This document shows positions 7,976 through 15,616 of a stretch of 64,000 nt of DNA, piece by piece (the first letter of the stretch is position 1; every line of letters begins with the position of its first letter). The translations under genes were made by a program, and so were the position numbers. The notes below the pieces were generated by a model that saw only the letters and a program-made list of their open reading frames with translations, ran no database searches and was not told where the DNA came from. The DNA comes from a virus, in IMG/VR virus record IMGVR_UViG_3300024317_000004, positions 1 through 64,000 of that record; one strand, given 5' to 3'.

Positions 7976-8567
7976 GGCTGCGGATACACTCCACCCAATA
8001 GCCCCTGCACCCAGGACTCTGGGCCGGCTCTTCGGTTGAGCCGGGTACTCCCCATTCGGGGCAGTCTCATCGAGGTATTCGTCACACGACGCCGGTTGGG
8101 TGCTTTGGGCCGGCTTGCGTTTCGGTACCCTGTGTACCCAGCTTTGGACTCAGGGATTGCCACAATGGGGTGGGAGTCATTGTGCCCCTGCGTCACCGAG
8201 TGCTCCGCCAGCGCCCTTCGCTTGCTATCGCTGCCCGCTGGAAGACACCGAGCCCACATGGGCCCGGAGGACCTAGCCGCTACAGTGGCCAGGAACTGAG
8301 GTCGGTTCGGAGCACGACGAGAGCGTCAAGTTCCACCCGGCAGCGAGTGTAGCAGCTCGCACCAGTCTTAACGCTCTTGTCGTATTCCGAAACGCCACAC
8401 ACTCGAGACTGCTTTCCTTTGTCCAAAATGAGCATCGGCTACTTGGTTCGTTGCCCGGTTTTGAGGCCGGGTCGGGAGTTGCCTCCAACGTCGCCACCGA
8501 AGGGCTACAGCCGACTACATAGCATCCAAGCTGGGAAATACGCAAACGCAGGGCTTCGGCTGGCCGA
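7976..8567. other. 592-bp gene-free region with many inverted repeats (possible structured RNA)
   Basis: No convincing gene. The short frames on both strands have shadow-like composition. Strong hairpins follow one another: CCGGCTC/GAGCCGG (8024-8044), CCCC/GGGG (8050-8061), GCCGG/CCGGC (8091-8114), GGTAC/GTACC (8124-8138), CACAATG/CATTGTG (8161-8184), GCCC/GGGC (8252-8263) and CCCGG/CCGGG (8454-8471). Some may be terminators for the flanking convergent genes, but none has a clear T-run. A structured non-coding RNA is possible. Confidence 0.4.
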
Positions 8568-9170
8568 CTAGACGTTCTTGCTATCGTGAGAAGCCAGAAG
8601 CGGTGGCCGTTCCGCGATCTGTCGGTCTTCGATCACCATCTCCGCGAGCTTGACGAGCGTCCTCGGCGTCGGGAGCCTCCTGGGGAGGGTGAGGTGAGTT
8701 TCGCCGACCTCCTCCCAGACGTCTTCCTCGACACTAGGCGCTAAGATCTTTGCATACCTGAGCAACTGGGGCCATTGAGGCAACTGATTGAGCTTGCGAG
8801 AGCCCTGATCGGAGCCAGAAGGGCTCGGTGAGATCGGCTCGGGCGGTAGGCGTTCGCCCGCAGGTACCTCGGCGCGTCCCTTGATGGCCGCTGCTAGCTG
8901 CTCGGGCGCGAGCCCTCCGTCAATCAGCTCCTCAATCTCCTGAGTGGTTGCGCCGAATCCAAAGGCGAGACCCTTCCTCATATTTGCGCTTCTGGCCTGA
9001 CTCCTGCCTTTTTCCAGCTTGAGAACGCCTTGGCGCCGCAGAAGTCCTTTTGATCGCTCTGCAACTTGGTCCTGAGTCAGCCCAAGCTCGGTTCGCAGCG
9101 TCTTGATCTTGTCCTTCAGTGCCACGTGCCAATTGGTACCTAACCTAGCTCTCATCGCAACGAACCTCAT
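8568..9170 (-). CDS. CI-like HTH repressor
   Basis: A 200-residue protein. Residues about 17-75 form an XRE-like HTH (KDKIKTLRTELGLTQDQVAE, then RRQGVLKLEKGRSQ). A proline-rich linker (GERLPPEPISPSPSGSD) joins it to a C-terminal domain of about 80 residues with no recognised peptidase motif, so it lacks an obvious LexA-type self-cleavage domain. It is divergent from the Cro-like gene across operator half-sites, the standard place for the lysogeny repressor. The nearby ImmA-like peptidase could provide the cleavage that this protein cannot perform itself (inference). Confidence 0.75.
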   Translation of the reverse strand: MRFVAMRARLGTNWHVALKDKIKTLRTELGLTQDQVAERSKGLLRRQGVLKLEKGRSQARSANMRKGLAFGFGATTQEIEELIDGGLAPEQLAAAIKGRAEVPAGERLPPEPISPSPSGSDQGSRKLNQLPQWPQLLRYAKILAPSVEEDVWEEVGETHLTLPRRLPTPRTLVKLAEMVIEDRQIAERPPLLASHDSKNV

Positions 9171-9173
9171 GGC

Positions 9174-9210
9174 ACGAACCTTTTGACACGAACCACTTGG
9201 TTCTTATACT
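9174..9210 (+). promoter_or_regulatory. rightward early promoter with operator
   Basis: -35 TTGACA (9183-9188) and -10 TATACT (9205-9210), spacer 16. The spacer holds CGAACC-ACTT-GGTTC, the same operator as the leftward promoter, and a half-site ACGAACC lies at 9174-9180. A further CGAACC at about 9161-9166 sits in the first codons of the repressor gene. The predicted transcript start is about 9216-9219, at or next to the ATG of the Cro-like gene. Confidence 0.8.
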
Positions 9211-9218
9211 TAGGGACC

Positions 9219-9512
9219 ATGAGTGACCCGTTGCCTTCGGACGGCGCGCGACTGCTGCGTATATATCTGATCAAAGTCGACCAAAGCGTTCCGGTCTTCT
9301 GCGAGATTCACCGGCTCGATCGCGTGCAGGTTCAGCGCTACCTCAAGGGTGAGCGGGCGCGCATCTCGGTCGATTTCGCGGCCGCCATCCAAGACGCCAC
9401 GAACGGCGAGGTCCCCTGGTATTCGTGGTGCTCGAAGACCCGGCGCGCCAACGACCCCGTTGCTGAGCACAACGCAGCTCGCCGGCCACGCCGCTCTCAC
9501 GTCGCAGCCTAG
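9219..9512 (+). CDS. Cro-like HTH protein
   Basis: A 97-residue protein. The ATG at 9219 is favoured over an upstream TTG that lies inside the promoter. Residues 8-55 form a small HTH (LLRIYLIKVDQSVPVFCEIH, then RVQVQRYLKGERARIS), and DFAAAIQDATNGEVPWYSW follows the Cro/YdaS pattern. It is the first gene of the rightward early unit and divergent from the repressor, which fits Cro. The transcript may be leaderless. Confidence 0.7.
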   Translation: MSDPLPSDGARLLRIYLIKVDQSVPVFCEIHRLDRVQVQRYLKGERARISVDFAAAIQDATNGEVPWYSWCSKTRRANDPVAEHNAARRPRRSHVAA

Positions 9513-9530
9513 TCGAGTGGGGGCAGTCCG

Positions 9531-9755
9531 ATGACAGCGTCCAAAGCGCAGCATGCGCATCATGCCAGCACAGCACGCACGGCCGAGCTCGGCAAGCCAC
9601 AGGGGCGTGGCCAGCGCCACCAACGGGCGCGGTTCATTGCGACACTTCGCGCGCCTATCGAAAACGTGGGCGCGAGAACGGGGCATTCGCACGCCTGCGG
9701 TGCCTACATTTCCATGCAACTGGGTTGCAGTAGCACGAGTCTGGAGGCGTCATGA
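9531..9755 (+). CDS. hypothetical small protein (weak)
   Basis: A 74-residue frame rich in Ala, His, Arg and Ser. In its favour, its stop overlaps the following ATG as ATGA, with a GGAGG placed correctly just before. Against it, composition is unlike the neighbours and there is no motif. It fills the otherwise empty space between the Cro-like gene and the helicase locus. Confidence 0.3.
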   Translation: MTASKAQHAHHASTARTAELGKPQGRGQRHQRARFIATLRAPIENVGARTGHSHACGAYISMQLGCSSTSLEAS

Positions 9756-9784
9756 TGGACTACGCCGATTTTCTGCAAAGAAAG
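9752..9784 (+). pseudogene. displaced original 5' end of the helicase gene
   Basis: A good ribosome site (GGAGG) precedes a frame MMDYADFLQRK that matches the helicase N-terminus MLSYQAFLSRK at 10258 (six of 11 identical). After this the frame runs into the HNH gene. It looks like the old start of the helicase, cut off when the HNH gene arrived carrying a replacement start. A near-repeat (TGCAAAGAAA-G/A-CC) recurs 36 bases downstream, at the HNH start. Confidence 0.55.
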
Positions 9785-9809
9785 CCGTGCCCTACCACGG
9801 ACATTACAA

Positions 9810-10301
9810 ATGCAAAGAAAACCACGCGTAGACCTTATCTGCGCAGAGTGCGGGCTCGAGTTCCAGAGACTCGAGTGCCAATTGGGTCGTGGGCGAGGTC
9901 GGTTTTGCTCGAAGGCCTGCCTAGGAATGTCGAAGCGGCACGGAGATATCTTTCAGTGCGCGCTTTGCGACTCGGCGTTTTACCGAGCGCTGGGCGAGGC
10001 GGACGCGGAGATGAAGTTTTGCTCTCGCGAGTGCTACATGGACTGGCGGGCGCTCTATCGAAGCAAGAGCACCTATCCAAAGATAGGCGGCAGGCACGTG
10101 CATCGTATCGTAGCAGAAGCCGTGCTTGGCCGAAGTCTGACCTCAGACGAAGTGGTTCACCATATCGACGAGGACAGACACAACAATCATCCATCAAACC
10201 TGGCCGTCTTCCCCGATCACGCAACGCATATGCGTTGTCACGCCGGGAGGATGTCCAATGCTGAGTTATCAAGCTTTTCTCTCCAGAAAGTCACAGCTTG
10301 A
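9810..10301 (+). CDS. HNH homing endonuclease with zinc ribbons
   Basis: A 163-residue protein. The N-terminal 75 residues hold two Cys-rich fingers (CAECGLEFQRLEC, FCSKAC, CALC, FCSREC). The C-terminal half is an HNH_3-type nuclease: HRIVAEAVLG, then EVVHHIDEDRHNNHPSNLAV and HATHMRCHAG. The last 44 bases overlap the helicase start. Free-standing HNH genes spread by homing. The arrangement around the helicase start suggests exactly this. Confidence 0.88.
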   Translation: MQRKPRVDLICAECGLEFQRLECQLGRGRGRFCSKACLGMSKRHGDIFQCALCDSAFYRALGEADAEMKFCSRECYMDWRALYRSKSTYPKIGGRHVHRIVAEAVLGRSLTSDEVVHHIDEDRHNNHPSNLAVFPDHATHMRCHAGRMSNAELSSFSLQKVTA

Positions 10302-11655
10302 TGGAGATTTCGGCTTTCCGCCGGCCTACTTGCCTGATCACCTCTTTGATTTTCAGAAGTCGATGGTGGAATGGGCGTGCCGAAAGGGACGAGCTGCGCT
10401 GTTCGAAGATTGCGGACTCGGAAAAACTCTCCAAGAGCTGGTCTGGGCCGAAAACGTCGTTCGGTACACCAATCGCCCGGTCCTTGTTCTCACGCCGCTC
10501 GCAGTTGCCGCGCAGACGGTGCAGGAGGGGGCCAAGTTCGGCATCGAAGTCCGTCGCACGCAGAACGTTTCGGACGCCGGCATCTACGTCACTAACTACG
10601 AGCGATTGCATCACTACGACCCAGCCGACTTCGCAGGGGTCGTTTGCGACGAATCGAGCTGTCTGAAGAACTTCGACGGCAAGACCAAGGCTGCGGTCAC
10701 CGAGTTCATGCGCACGCTGCCCTACCGCTTGCTGTGCACAGCCACGGCCGCGCCGAACGACTACGTTGAGCTTGGCACCTCCTCCGAGGCCCTCGGGTAT
10801 CTGGGGCATCTGGACATGCTCAATCGGTTCTTTGTGAACCAGAACAACACCTCGGATACCAAGGGTCGGTGGCGTGGAATGAGTGCGCCGCGCGCCTACG
10901 AACAGAAGCAGTGGCGTTTCAAAGGGCACGCCGAGCAACCCTTCTGGCGGTGGGTGTGCTCCTGGGCGCGCGCGATTCGCAAGCCCAGTGACTTGGGGTT
11001 CGACGATGCCCAGTTTGCGTTACCTGACCTGGTCGAGCGAGAGCACATCGTCAAGGCACGAGCGCCGCGCGAAGACCCGATCTTCCAGTTCGATCGCGGC
11101 TTGGCCGTCCAGCGCAAGGAGCGCCGGCACACCCTTGAAGAGCGATGCGAGCGGGCCGCCAAGCTGGTCAAAAAGACAGGCCAGCCGGCGGTCTGCTGGG
11201 CCCATCTGAACGATGAAGCAGACCGGCTCGAGGCCCTGATTCCGGACGCGGTGCAGGTCAGCGGCAAGGACTCGGACGGGTCGAAAGAAGAAAAGTTCAC
11301 CGCGTTCGCTTCGGGCCAAGCGCGGGTCATGGTGATCAAGCCGGTTGTCGGAGCCTGGGGATTGAACTGGCAGCACTGCGCGCACGTGGTCGTGTTCGCA
11401 AGCTACAGCTTTGAGCAGTACTACCAGTGCATTCGTCGATGCTGGCGCTTTGGCCAGAAGCGTCCTGTTGTCGTCGGTCACGTGGTTTCGGACGGAGAGG
11501 GCGATGTGCTCGCGGCTCGTCAGCGCAAGGCCGCACAGACCGACGTGATGTTCGGCGAGCTATTGCGCCACATGCGCGAGGGCATGGGCGTTGCGCGCAG
11601 CGCGTACGGAAACAAACACGAGGAGGTGCCACCATGGCTGTGTTCGATCAGGTAA
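10258..11655 (+). CDS. SNF2-type (superfamily 2) helicase
   Basis: A 465-residue protein. Motif I is EDCGLGKTLQ, motif Ia PVLVLTPLAV, motif II VVCDESSCLKN, motif III LLCTATAAPND. The C-terminal lobe has VMVIKPVVGAWGLNWQ and YYQCIRRCWRFGQKRPV (motif VI, with the arginine finger). The spacing is that of phage SNF2-like ATPases, which move on double-stranded DNA. The start at 10258 is preceded by GGGAGG inside the HNH gene. It sits directly before a methyltransferase, as in many phage replication modules. Confidence 0.9.
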   Translation: MLSYQAFLSRKSQLDGDFGFPPAYLPDHLFDFQKSMVEWACRKGRAALFEDCGLGKTLQELVWAENVVRYTNRPVLVLTPLAVAAQTVQEGAKFGIEVRRTQNVSDAGIYVTNYERLHHYDPADFAGVVCDESSCLKNFDGKTKAAVTEFMRTLPYRLLCTATAAPNDYVELGTSSEALGYLGHLDMLNRFFVNQNNTSDTKGRWRGMSAPRAYEQKQWRFKGHAEQPFWRWVCSWARAIRKPSDLGFDDAQFALPDLVEREHIVKARAPREDPIFQFDRGLAVQRKERRHTLEERCERAAKLVKKTGQPAVCWAHLNDEADRLEALIPDAVQVSGKDSDGSKEEKFTAFASGQARVMVIKPVVGAWGLNWQHCAHVVVFASYSFEQYYQCIRRCWRFGQKRPVVVGHVVSDGEGDVLAARQRKAAQTDVMFGELLRHMREGMGVARSAYGNKHEEVPPWLCSIR

Positions 11656-12662
11656 TCACGGATCGTTATGGCCTCTATCACGGGGATTGCTGCGAGGTCA
11701 TGGCGCGCCTGCCAGACGCTTGCATTCACCTCTCGGTGTACTCTCCCCCATTTTGTGGGCTCTACCACTATTCGAGCTCGCCGCGCGATCTGTCCAACGC
11801 ACGTAACTACGACGAGTTCTTTGAACACTACGAGATCGTGGTTCGGGAGCTGTTCCGGCTGACCCTACCGGGCCGCATGACGGCCGTGCATTGCATGGAT
11901 GTGCCGAGCGGCAATACCGGCTGCGACCATCGGATCGACTTCCCGGGTGACATCATTCGCATGCACGAGCGGATCGGATTCCGCTACGTCGCACGTTACT
12001 GCATCTGGAAAGAACCGCTCGGGGTTCGCAATCGGACCATGGCCAAGAACTTGGCCCACAAGAGCATCGTCGAGGACAGCTCGCGATGCTCGAACGCGGC
12101 GGCGGATTACCTCCTGGTCTTTCGTCGAAAGGGAGAGAACAAGATCCCGATTGTCCACCCGAACGGACTGACCGAGTACGCGGGCGCACGGGAGATTCCG
12201 AAGGAGCTGCTCGAATACAAAGGCTGGACCGGCAAGCAAACCGAGAATCGGTACAGTCATTGGATTTGGCGACAGTACGCCAGTGCGTTCTGGGATGACG
12301 TTCGCCTTGACCGCGTGTTGCCCTACCGTGAAGCACGCGACTCGGACGATGAGAAGCACGTGCACCCTTTGCAGCTCGATGTGATCGAGCGATGCGTCGT
12401 GCTCTGGTCGAACCCGAAAGAACGTGTGCTCACACCATTCGCAGGCGTTGGGTCCGAAGTCTGCGTCCCTGTAGATCTGGATCGTTTCGCAATCGGGATC
12501 GAGCTGAAGGGCTCGTACTTCAAGCAATCGGTGCGGAATGCAGCCGACTTCTCTGGGCACGCTTCCAAGAAAGAAAAGAAGACCCCGGGCAAAGCACGGA
12601 CGGCTACTTCGCCCACCATCGGCCAACTCGATCTGCCCATCTTCGAAAAGAAAAGCGCGTAG
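11634..12662 (+). CDS. beta-class DNA methyltransferase (N4-C or N6-A)
   Basis: A 342-residue protein. ATG at 11634 follows a perfect AGGAGGTG. Catalytic motif IV is YSPPFCG near residue 37. The SAM-binding motif FAGVGSEVCV lies near the C-terminus, followed by RFAIGIELKGSYF. Motif IV before motif I is the beta-class order. SPPF fits amino-methyltransferases. It overlaps the helicase by 22 bases. No restriction partner is visible, so protection of phage DNA or regulation is likely. Confidence 0.88.
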   Translation: MAVFDQVITDRYGLYHGDCCEVMARLPDACIHLSVYSPPFCGLYHYSSSPRDLSNARNYDEFFEHYEIVVRELFRLTLPGRMTAVHCMDVPSGNTGCDHRIDFPGDIIRMHERIGFRYVARYCIWKEPLGVRNRTMAKNLAHKSIVEDSSRCSNAAADYLLVFRRKGENKIPIVHPNGLTEYAGAREIPKELLEYKGWTGKQTENRYSHWIWRQYASAFWDDVRLDRVLPYREARDSDDEKHVHPLQLDVIERCVVLWSNPKERVLTPFAGVGSEVCVPVDLDRFAIGIELKGSYFKQSVRNAADFSGHASKKEKKTPGKARTATSPTIGQLDLPIFEKKSA

Positions 12663-12666
12663 CCCG

Positions 12667-13080
12667 ATGCCCACCAAGTCCAAGTGGAAGCAACAGGACC
12701 TCTTCGCGCACAACCAGCCACCGGGGCACGCCGCGCCCAAGCCAGAGGTCAATGTTGCCAAATACGCTGGGCGTGCACTCGCGCTGTTCAAAGCCTTACG
12801 AGACCAGGCCTATCGCTCCGCGCTGACGCACCTCGGACACGAGGAAGCCTGGCGGATCACTCGGAAGGCGCACGAGGACTTCGCAACTGCTGTTCGGCGC
12901 ATTGCCAAGGCCTCGGACCTAAGGCTGCTACAAGGCTCGGTGCCGGCGTCTCTGAAAGAGAGTGCCGGCGATGAAATCGTACGCTGTCTGAAAGCCGCCG
13001 GCGGTGACGATCTTTCTGTGCAGGCTGCCAAGCGCGCGGTCGACACGCTGGACAAGCTCGCGTGGAGGAAGCTCGCGTGA
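12667..13080 (+). CDS. hypothetical helical protein
   Basis: A 137-residue product beginning MPTKSKWKQQDLFAHNQ, four bases after the methyltransferase stop. It is almost all helical and Ala/Lys/Arg-rich. Family not recognised. It heads a run of seven overlapping small genes. Confidence 0.6.
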   Translation: MPTKSKWKQQDLFAHNQPPGHAAPKPEVNVAKYAGRALALFKALRDQAYRSALTHLGHEEAWRITRKAHEDFATAVRRIAKASDLRLLQGSVPASLKESAGDEIVRCLKAAGGDDLSVQAAKRAVDTLDKLAWRKLA

Positions 13081-13163
13081 CCCGCCTCTGGCTCACCCTC
13101 TCACTCTGGTTCGGCCGCGCGAAAGCCTGGTGCTCACGCAAGTCGCGGGAGGTGTCGCGATGA
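13077..13163 (+). CDS. tiny hypothetical protein
   Basis: A 28-residue frame from GTG, joined on both sides by GTGA and ATGA overlaps. It starts VTRLWLTLSLWFGRAKAW, a short amphipathic or membrane-active helix. Such a short gene is supported only by the coupling pattern, and it could also be a translational relay. Confidence 0.4.
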   Translation: MTRLWLTLSLWFGRAKAWCSRKSREVSR

Positions 13164-13285
13164 AGCCGCCGCTCTGGCAATTCGTCATCGTGGTGATCGC
13201 GGGCCTCGTGATCGGCTGGAAGCTCGATGACTGCCGCCATGTTCGCGATCCGCAGCCGGCGATCATGCCGGGAGGGTTGCCGTGA
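13160..13285 (+). CDS. small membrane protein
   Basis: A 41-residue product with one transmembrane helix (LWQFVIVVIAGLVIGW) and a short polar tail ending PQPAIMPGGLP. It is coupled on both sides. The tail and its DNA recur at the end of the next gene, where the repeated sequence also supplies the ribosome site for the following gene. Function unknown. Confidence 0.5.
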   Translation: MKPPLWQFVIVVIAGLVIGWKLDDCRHVRDPQPAIMPGGLP

Positions 13286-13527
13286 GGAAGCCGTCGGATC
13301 CAAACTGGGAGCAGTCACTGCGGTACACTGTCCGTCTTCGCTGGTCCGAAGAGGACGGCGAGTTCATCGCAACCTGCGAGGAATTCCCGAGCCTGTCGTT
13401 TCTTCACACAGATCAGTGGTACGCGCTGAGTGGCCTGCGCAAGCTGATCTGCGACGTATTGCGAGATATGCGGACCGCGGGAGAAACGCCGCCACAACCG
13501 GCGATCGCGCCAGGGGGGCTGCCATGA
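13282..13527 (+). CDS. HicB-like protein
   Basis: An 81-residue product with GTG start. Residues 13-37, YTVRLRWSEEDGEFIATCEE then FPSLSF, match the HicB partial-RNase-H fold. No HicA toxin follows, so it is more likely a solitary HicB-fold protein than an active toxin-antitoxin pair. The C-terminus PQPAIAPGGLP repeats the end of the preceding gene. Confidence 0.55.
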   Translation: MRKPSDPNWEQSLRYTVRLRWSEEDGEFIATCEEFPSLSFLHTDQWYALSGLRKLICDVLRDMRTAGETPPQPAIAPGGLP

Positions 13528-13667
13528 AGTTCGCGCTCAACCTGCTCCACCACCTCGCGTACCGCGGCTACCGGCTGTGTCGGTACAGGCCGTCGCGAGA
13601 GATCTTCTTACGCGTCATGCAGTGGGTCTGGCTTGAGCAGATCCGTAGAGCGAGCCGCCATGACTAA
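13524..13667 (+). CDS. hypothetical small basic protein
   Basis: A 47-residue Arg/Leu/Tyr-rich product starting MKFALNLLHHLAYRGYRLCR, coupled by ATGA to the gene before and overlapping the next by 8 bases. No family recognised. Confidence 0.45.
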   Translation: MKFALNLLHHLAYRGYRLCRYRPSREIFLRVMQWVWLEQIRRASRHD

Positions 13668-13857
13668 CCGCGAACTCCGCATCGTCGCCATCCAAGTCGA
13701 CGGCCTCGCGCACTACGACGTGCGGTACTGGCGCCGCCGTGGCCCGCTGTTTGTGCCGGAGAAACGCTACGTCGTGATCGACGGGCGGGACCTGGACGCG
13801 TTGGTGCACGGCCTGTGGCAGGTGCAGCGAGCGATGGCGGCACTCGGGAGGCGCTAA
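13660..13857 (+). CDS. hypothetical small protein
   Basis: A 65-residue product starting MTNRELRIVAIQVDGLAHYD. A beta-rich first half (YDVRYWRRRGPLF, KRYVVIDGRDLD) is followed by a helix. The stop overlaps the next ATG as TAATG. No family recognised. Confidence 0.55.
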   Translation: MTNRELRIVAIQVDGLAHYDVRYWRRRGPLFVPEKRYVVIDGRDLDALVHGLWQVQRAMAALGRR

Positions 13858-14063
13858 TGATTGACGCGCCTGTAATCAAACTTCGTTGCGGGAACGACAT
13901 CGCGAGACCTGATCCGAGTGCCGGACATCTTCGCGTGGACATTGGACAGCCGATTGCTCCGGGCGTTCTGAGTCGCCTGCTCCGGGTGCTCGACAAGTGC
14001 CCATGCGGTTGCGTGATGGCCTTCCTGCGCGACGGCGAGCGCGATCCGTGGGGGCAGACGTAA
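13857..14063 (+). CDS. hypothetical small protein
   Basis: A 68-residue product starting MIDAPVIKLRCGNDIARPD, with a CPCGC cluster near the C-terminus that may bind metal. TAATG overlaps join it to both neighbours. Function unknown. Confidence 0.55.
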   Translation: MIDAPVIKLRCGNDIARPDPSAGHLRVDIGQPIAPGVLSRLLRVLDKCPCGCVMAFLRDGERDPWGQT

Positions 14064-14299
14064 TGGCCGGCTGGAATCGCTACATCCCTGGTAGCAGGGC
14101 ACGGCATCCGGCGCTGACGAATCGCGAGGAGCTACTCCGCGTGCTCGACCGATACGACTGGCAACCGACGCTTGCCGCGAAGTCCATGGGTATCTCCAGG
14201 GTCACGGTGGTGCGCCGGCTCAAGGAACTCGCGCCCGATGTGGTCGCAGCGAAACAAGCGCAGGGCCTGCTGCTTGGAAGGGATGGCAAGGCGCTGTGA
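14063..14299 (+). CDS. Fis-type HTH protein
   Basis: A 78-residue product. Residues 24-57 form the Fis/NtrC C-terminal HTH (LLRVLDRYDWQPTLAAKSMG, then ISRVTVVRRLKEL). Such small proteins are usually DNA-binding regulators or architectural proteins. It precedes the RusA-like gene with a GTGA overlap. Confidence 0.65.
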   Translation: MAGWNRYIPGSRARHPALTNREELLRVLDRYDWQPTLAAKSMGISRVTVVRRLKELAPDVVAAKQAQGLLLGRDGKAL

Positions 14300-14658
14300 G
14301 CTGGCGTGTGGACATCGATGGCATGCGGTTGCGCTCGCTTAATGAACTCTTACGCATGAACCCCAAGGCTCGCGCACGGCTGGTGGCCAAGGAGCGTGAG
14401 CAAGTGTGCGTCATGCTGCTGGGCAAGATCGGGCTGACACCGCCGCGGTTGCCGCTTGTGGTGACGATCGTGCGCATCGGGCCCAAGGCGCTCGATGGCG
14501 ACAATCTGCAGGGTAGCGCGAAGGGTGTGCGGGACGAAGTCGCGAGGTACTTGGGTGTCGACGATGCGGACACTGAGACGCGCGTGACGTGGCGGTACGC
14601 GCAGGAGAAGTCGCGAGGGTACGGGGTGCGGGTGGAGATTGCGGAGGAGGGTCGTTAA
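14296..14658 (+). CDS. RusA-like Holliday-junction resolvase
   Basis: A 120-residue protein, the usual RusA length. The second half has the RusA pattern: GPKALDGDNLQGSAKGVRDE (the D-x-DN acidic site), then LGVDDADTETRVTWRYAQEK. RusA cuts four-way junctions during phage recombination and before packaging. It stands among replication genes, as in lambdoid phages. Confidence 0.85.
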   Translation: MSWRVDIDGMRLRSLNELLRMNPKARARLVAKEREQVCVMLLGKIGLTPPRLPLVVTIVRIGPKALDGDNLQGSAKGVRDEVARYLGVDDADTETRVTWRYAQEKSRGYGVRVEIAEEGR

Positions 14659-15494
14659 TGAAACACAGGAATCGTTTCTCTCAACCCAGGCCAGTGTCGT
14701 CGCCAACGAACGCCATGAAGGCAATGCTTCTGGATGCGCGAGAGGCCATGCAGAAGTACTACGAAGCCGAGATTGATCGCGGGAATCGTAACGAATGGAT
14801 CGCGTTTATCATCGCGCAGAACGACGCTTGTACCAGGCTCTGTATGCCCATTGAGAAGGCGCCACCAGAATTGAGGGGGAGTCTCATCAAAACGAAGCAC
14901 GGAGACGCGCTGGTTGCCTCAATCCCATCGCTAGTCTTCGACAATCCAGCCGTTCTTGAGCATCCATACTTTTCGCCGATCAGGAAGCTCAATCGGAGCG
15001 CAATCGGCAACGACCTTCTGGTTTGTGTCTACGCATTCGGCCAGGTGTTCGCTGGAGCGCTCAAACGAGACTTCGGAATCATGTTGCTCCGACTCGGAAT
15101 GGACCAACGGCAGGCAGATATGATGGAGGAATTCCACCAAAAGATGATCCCCAATCTCCGTCAGATGCTAGTGATTGATTCCAGAGAGCTTGGCATTCCG
15201 CCAAATCAGGTCGCCTACTACATCGGCGTGGCTCGGAGTCGCGACGGGAGAATCTCTCTCACTCGGACCGACTTTGAAACCTCGTCAGGAGAGATCCTGA
15301 CCTTTGCCGATACCTATTCGCTAGACCGACTCAGAAAGGTGTTTTCGGAGGAATTCCCCGTGACGCGCGAAGCTTTGGAGTTACCGGTCGAGAGTGGATA
15401 CTTTCGAGTATTCGCCCAGTTCCTGGGCATGCTGAACGTCTGCGACTTCCCGATTGTCGAGATTCCGCCGCATCGAGGCGCACGTGCACATTGA
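14658..15494 (+). CDS. hypothetical protein
   Basis: A 278-residue soluble protein starting MKHRNRFSQPRPVSSPTNAM, in a TAATG overlap with the RusA-like gene. Predicted mixed alpha/beta, with acidic and hydrophobic stretches and no signal peptide. Its codon usage is somewhat less GC-biased than that of its neighbours, so it may have been acquired separately. A hairpin (about 15516-15543, CGGATG/CATCCG core) follows in the 122-base gap. No family recognised. Confidence 0.65.
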   Translation: MKHRNRFSQPRPVSSPTNAMKAMLLDAREAMQKYYEAEIDRGNRNEWIAFIIAQNDACTRLCMPIEKAPPELRGSLIKTKHGDALVASIPSLVFDNPAVLEHPYFSPIRKLNRSAIGNDLLVCVYAFGQVFAGALKRDFGIMLLRLGMDQRQADMMEEFHQKMIPNLRQMLVIDSRELGIPPNQVAYYIGVARSRDGRISLTRTDFETSSGEILTFADTYSLDRLRKVFSEEFPVTREALELPVESGYFRVFAQFLGMLNVCDFPIVEIPPHRGARAH

Positions 15495-15616
15495 TTGCGC
15501 GACCACAGAAACAAACGGCCCGGATGCAGGAACATCCGAGCCGCTACACGAGGAACAGTGAGTCGAATGGATAGCAGTGAGAGGCCTGAGAAGCAAGTGC
15601 GGAGGGCAAGCGAGCC

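Noticed and set aside
8036-8299. 87-codon frame in the structured gap
   Set aside because: No ribosome site and mixed composition; overlaps several hairpins and an opposite frame of equal quality.
8273-8545. 90-codon minus-strand frame in the same gap
   Set aside because: No start signal, no motif and composition unlike neighbouring genes.
11865-12791. 308-codon open frame opposite the methyltransferase
   Set aside because: Mirror frame of a clear methyltransferase gene; the low stop frequency comes from high GC.
13282-13527. HicAB toxin-antitoxin system
   Set aside because: Only the HicB-like half is present; no HicA-like gene on either side.
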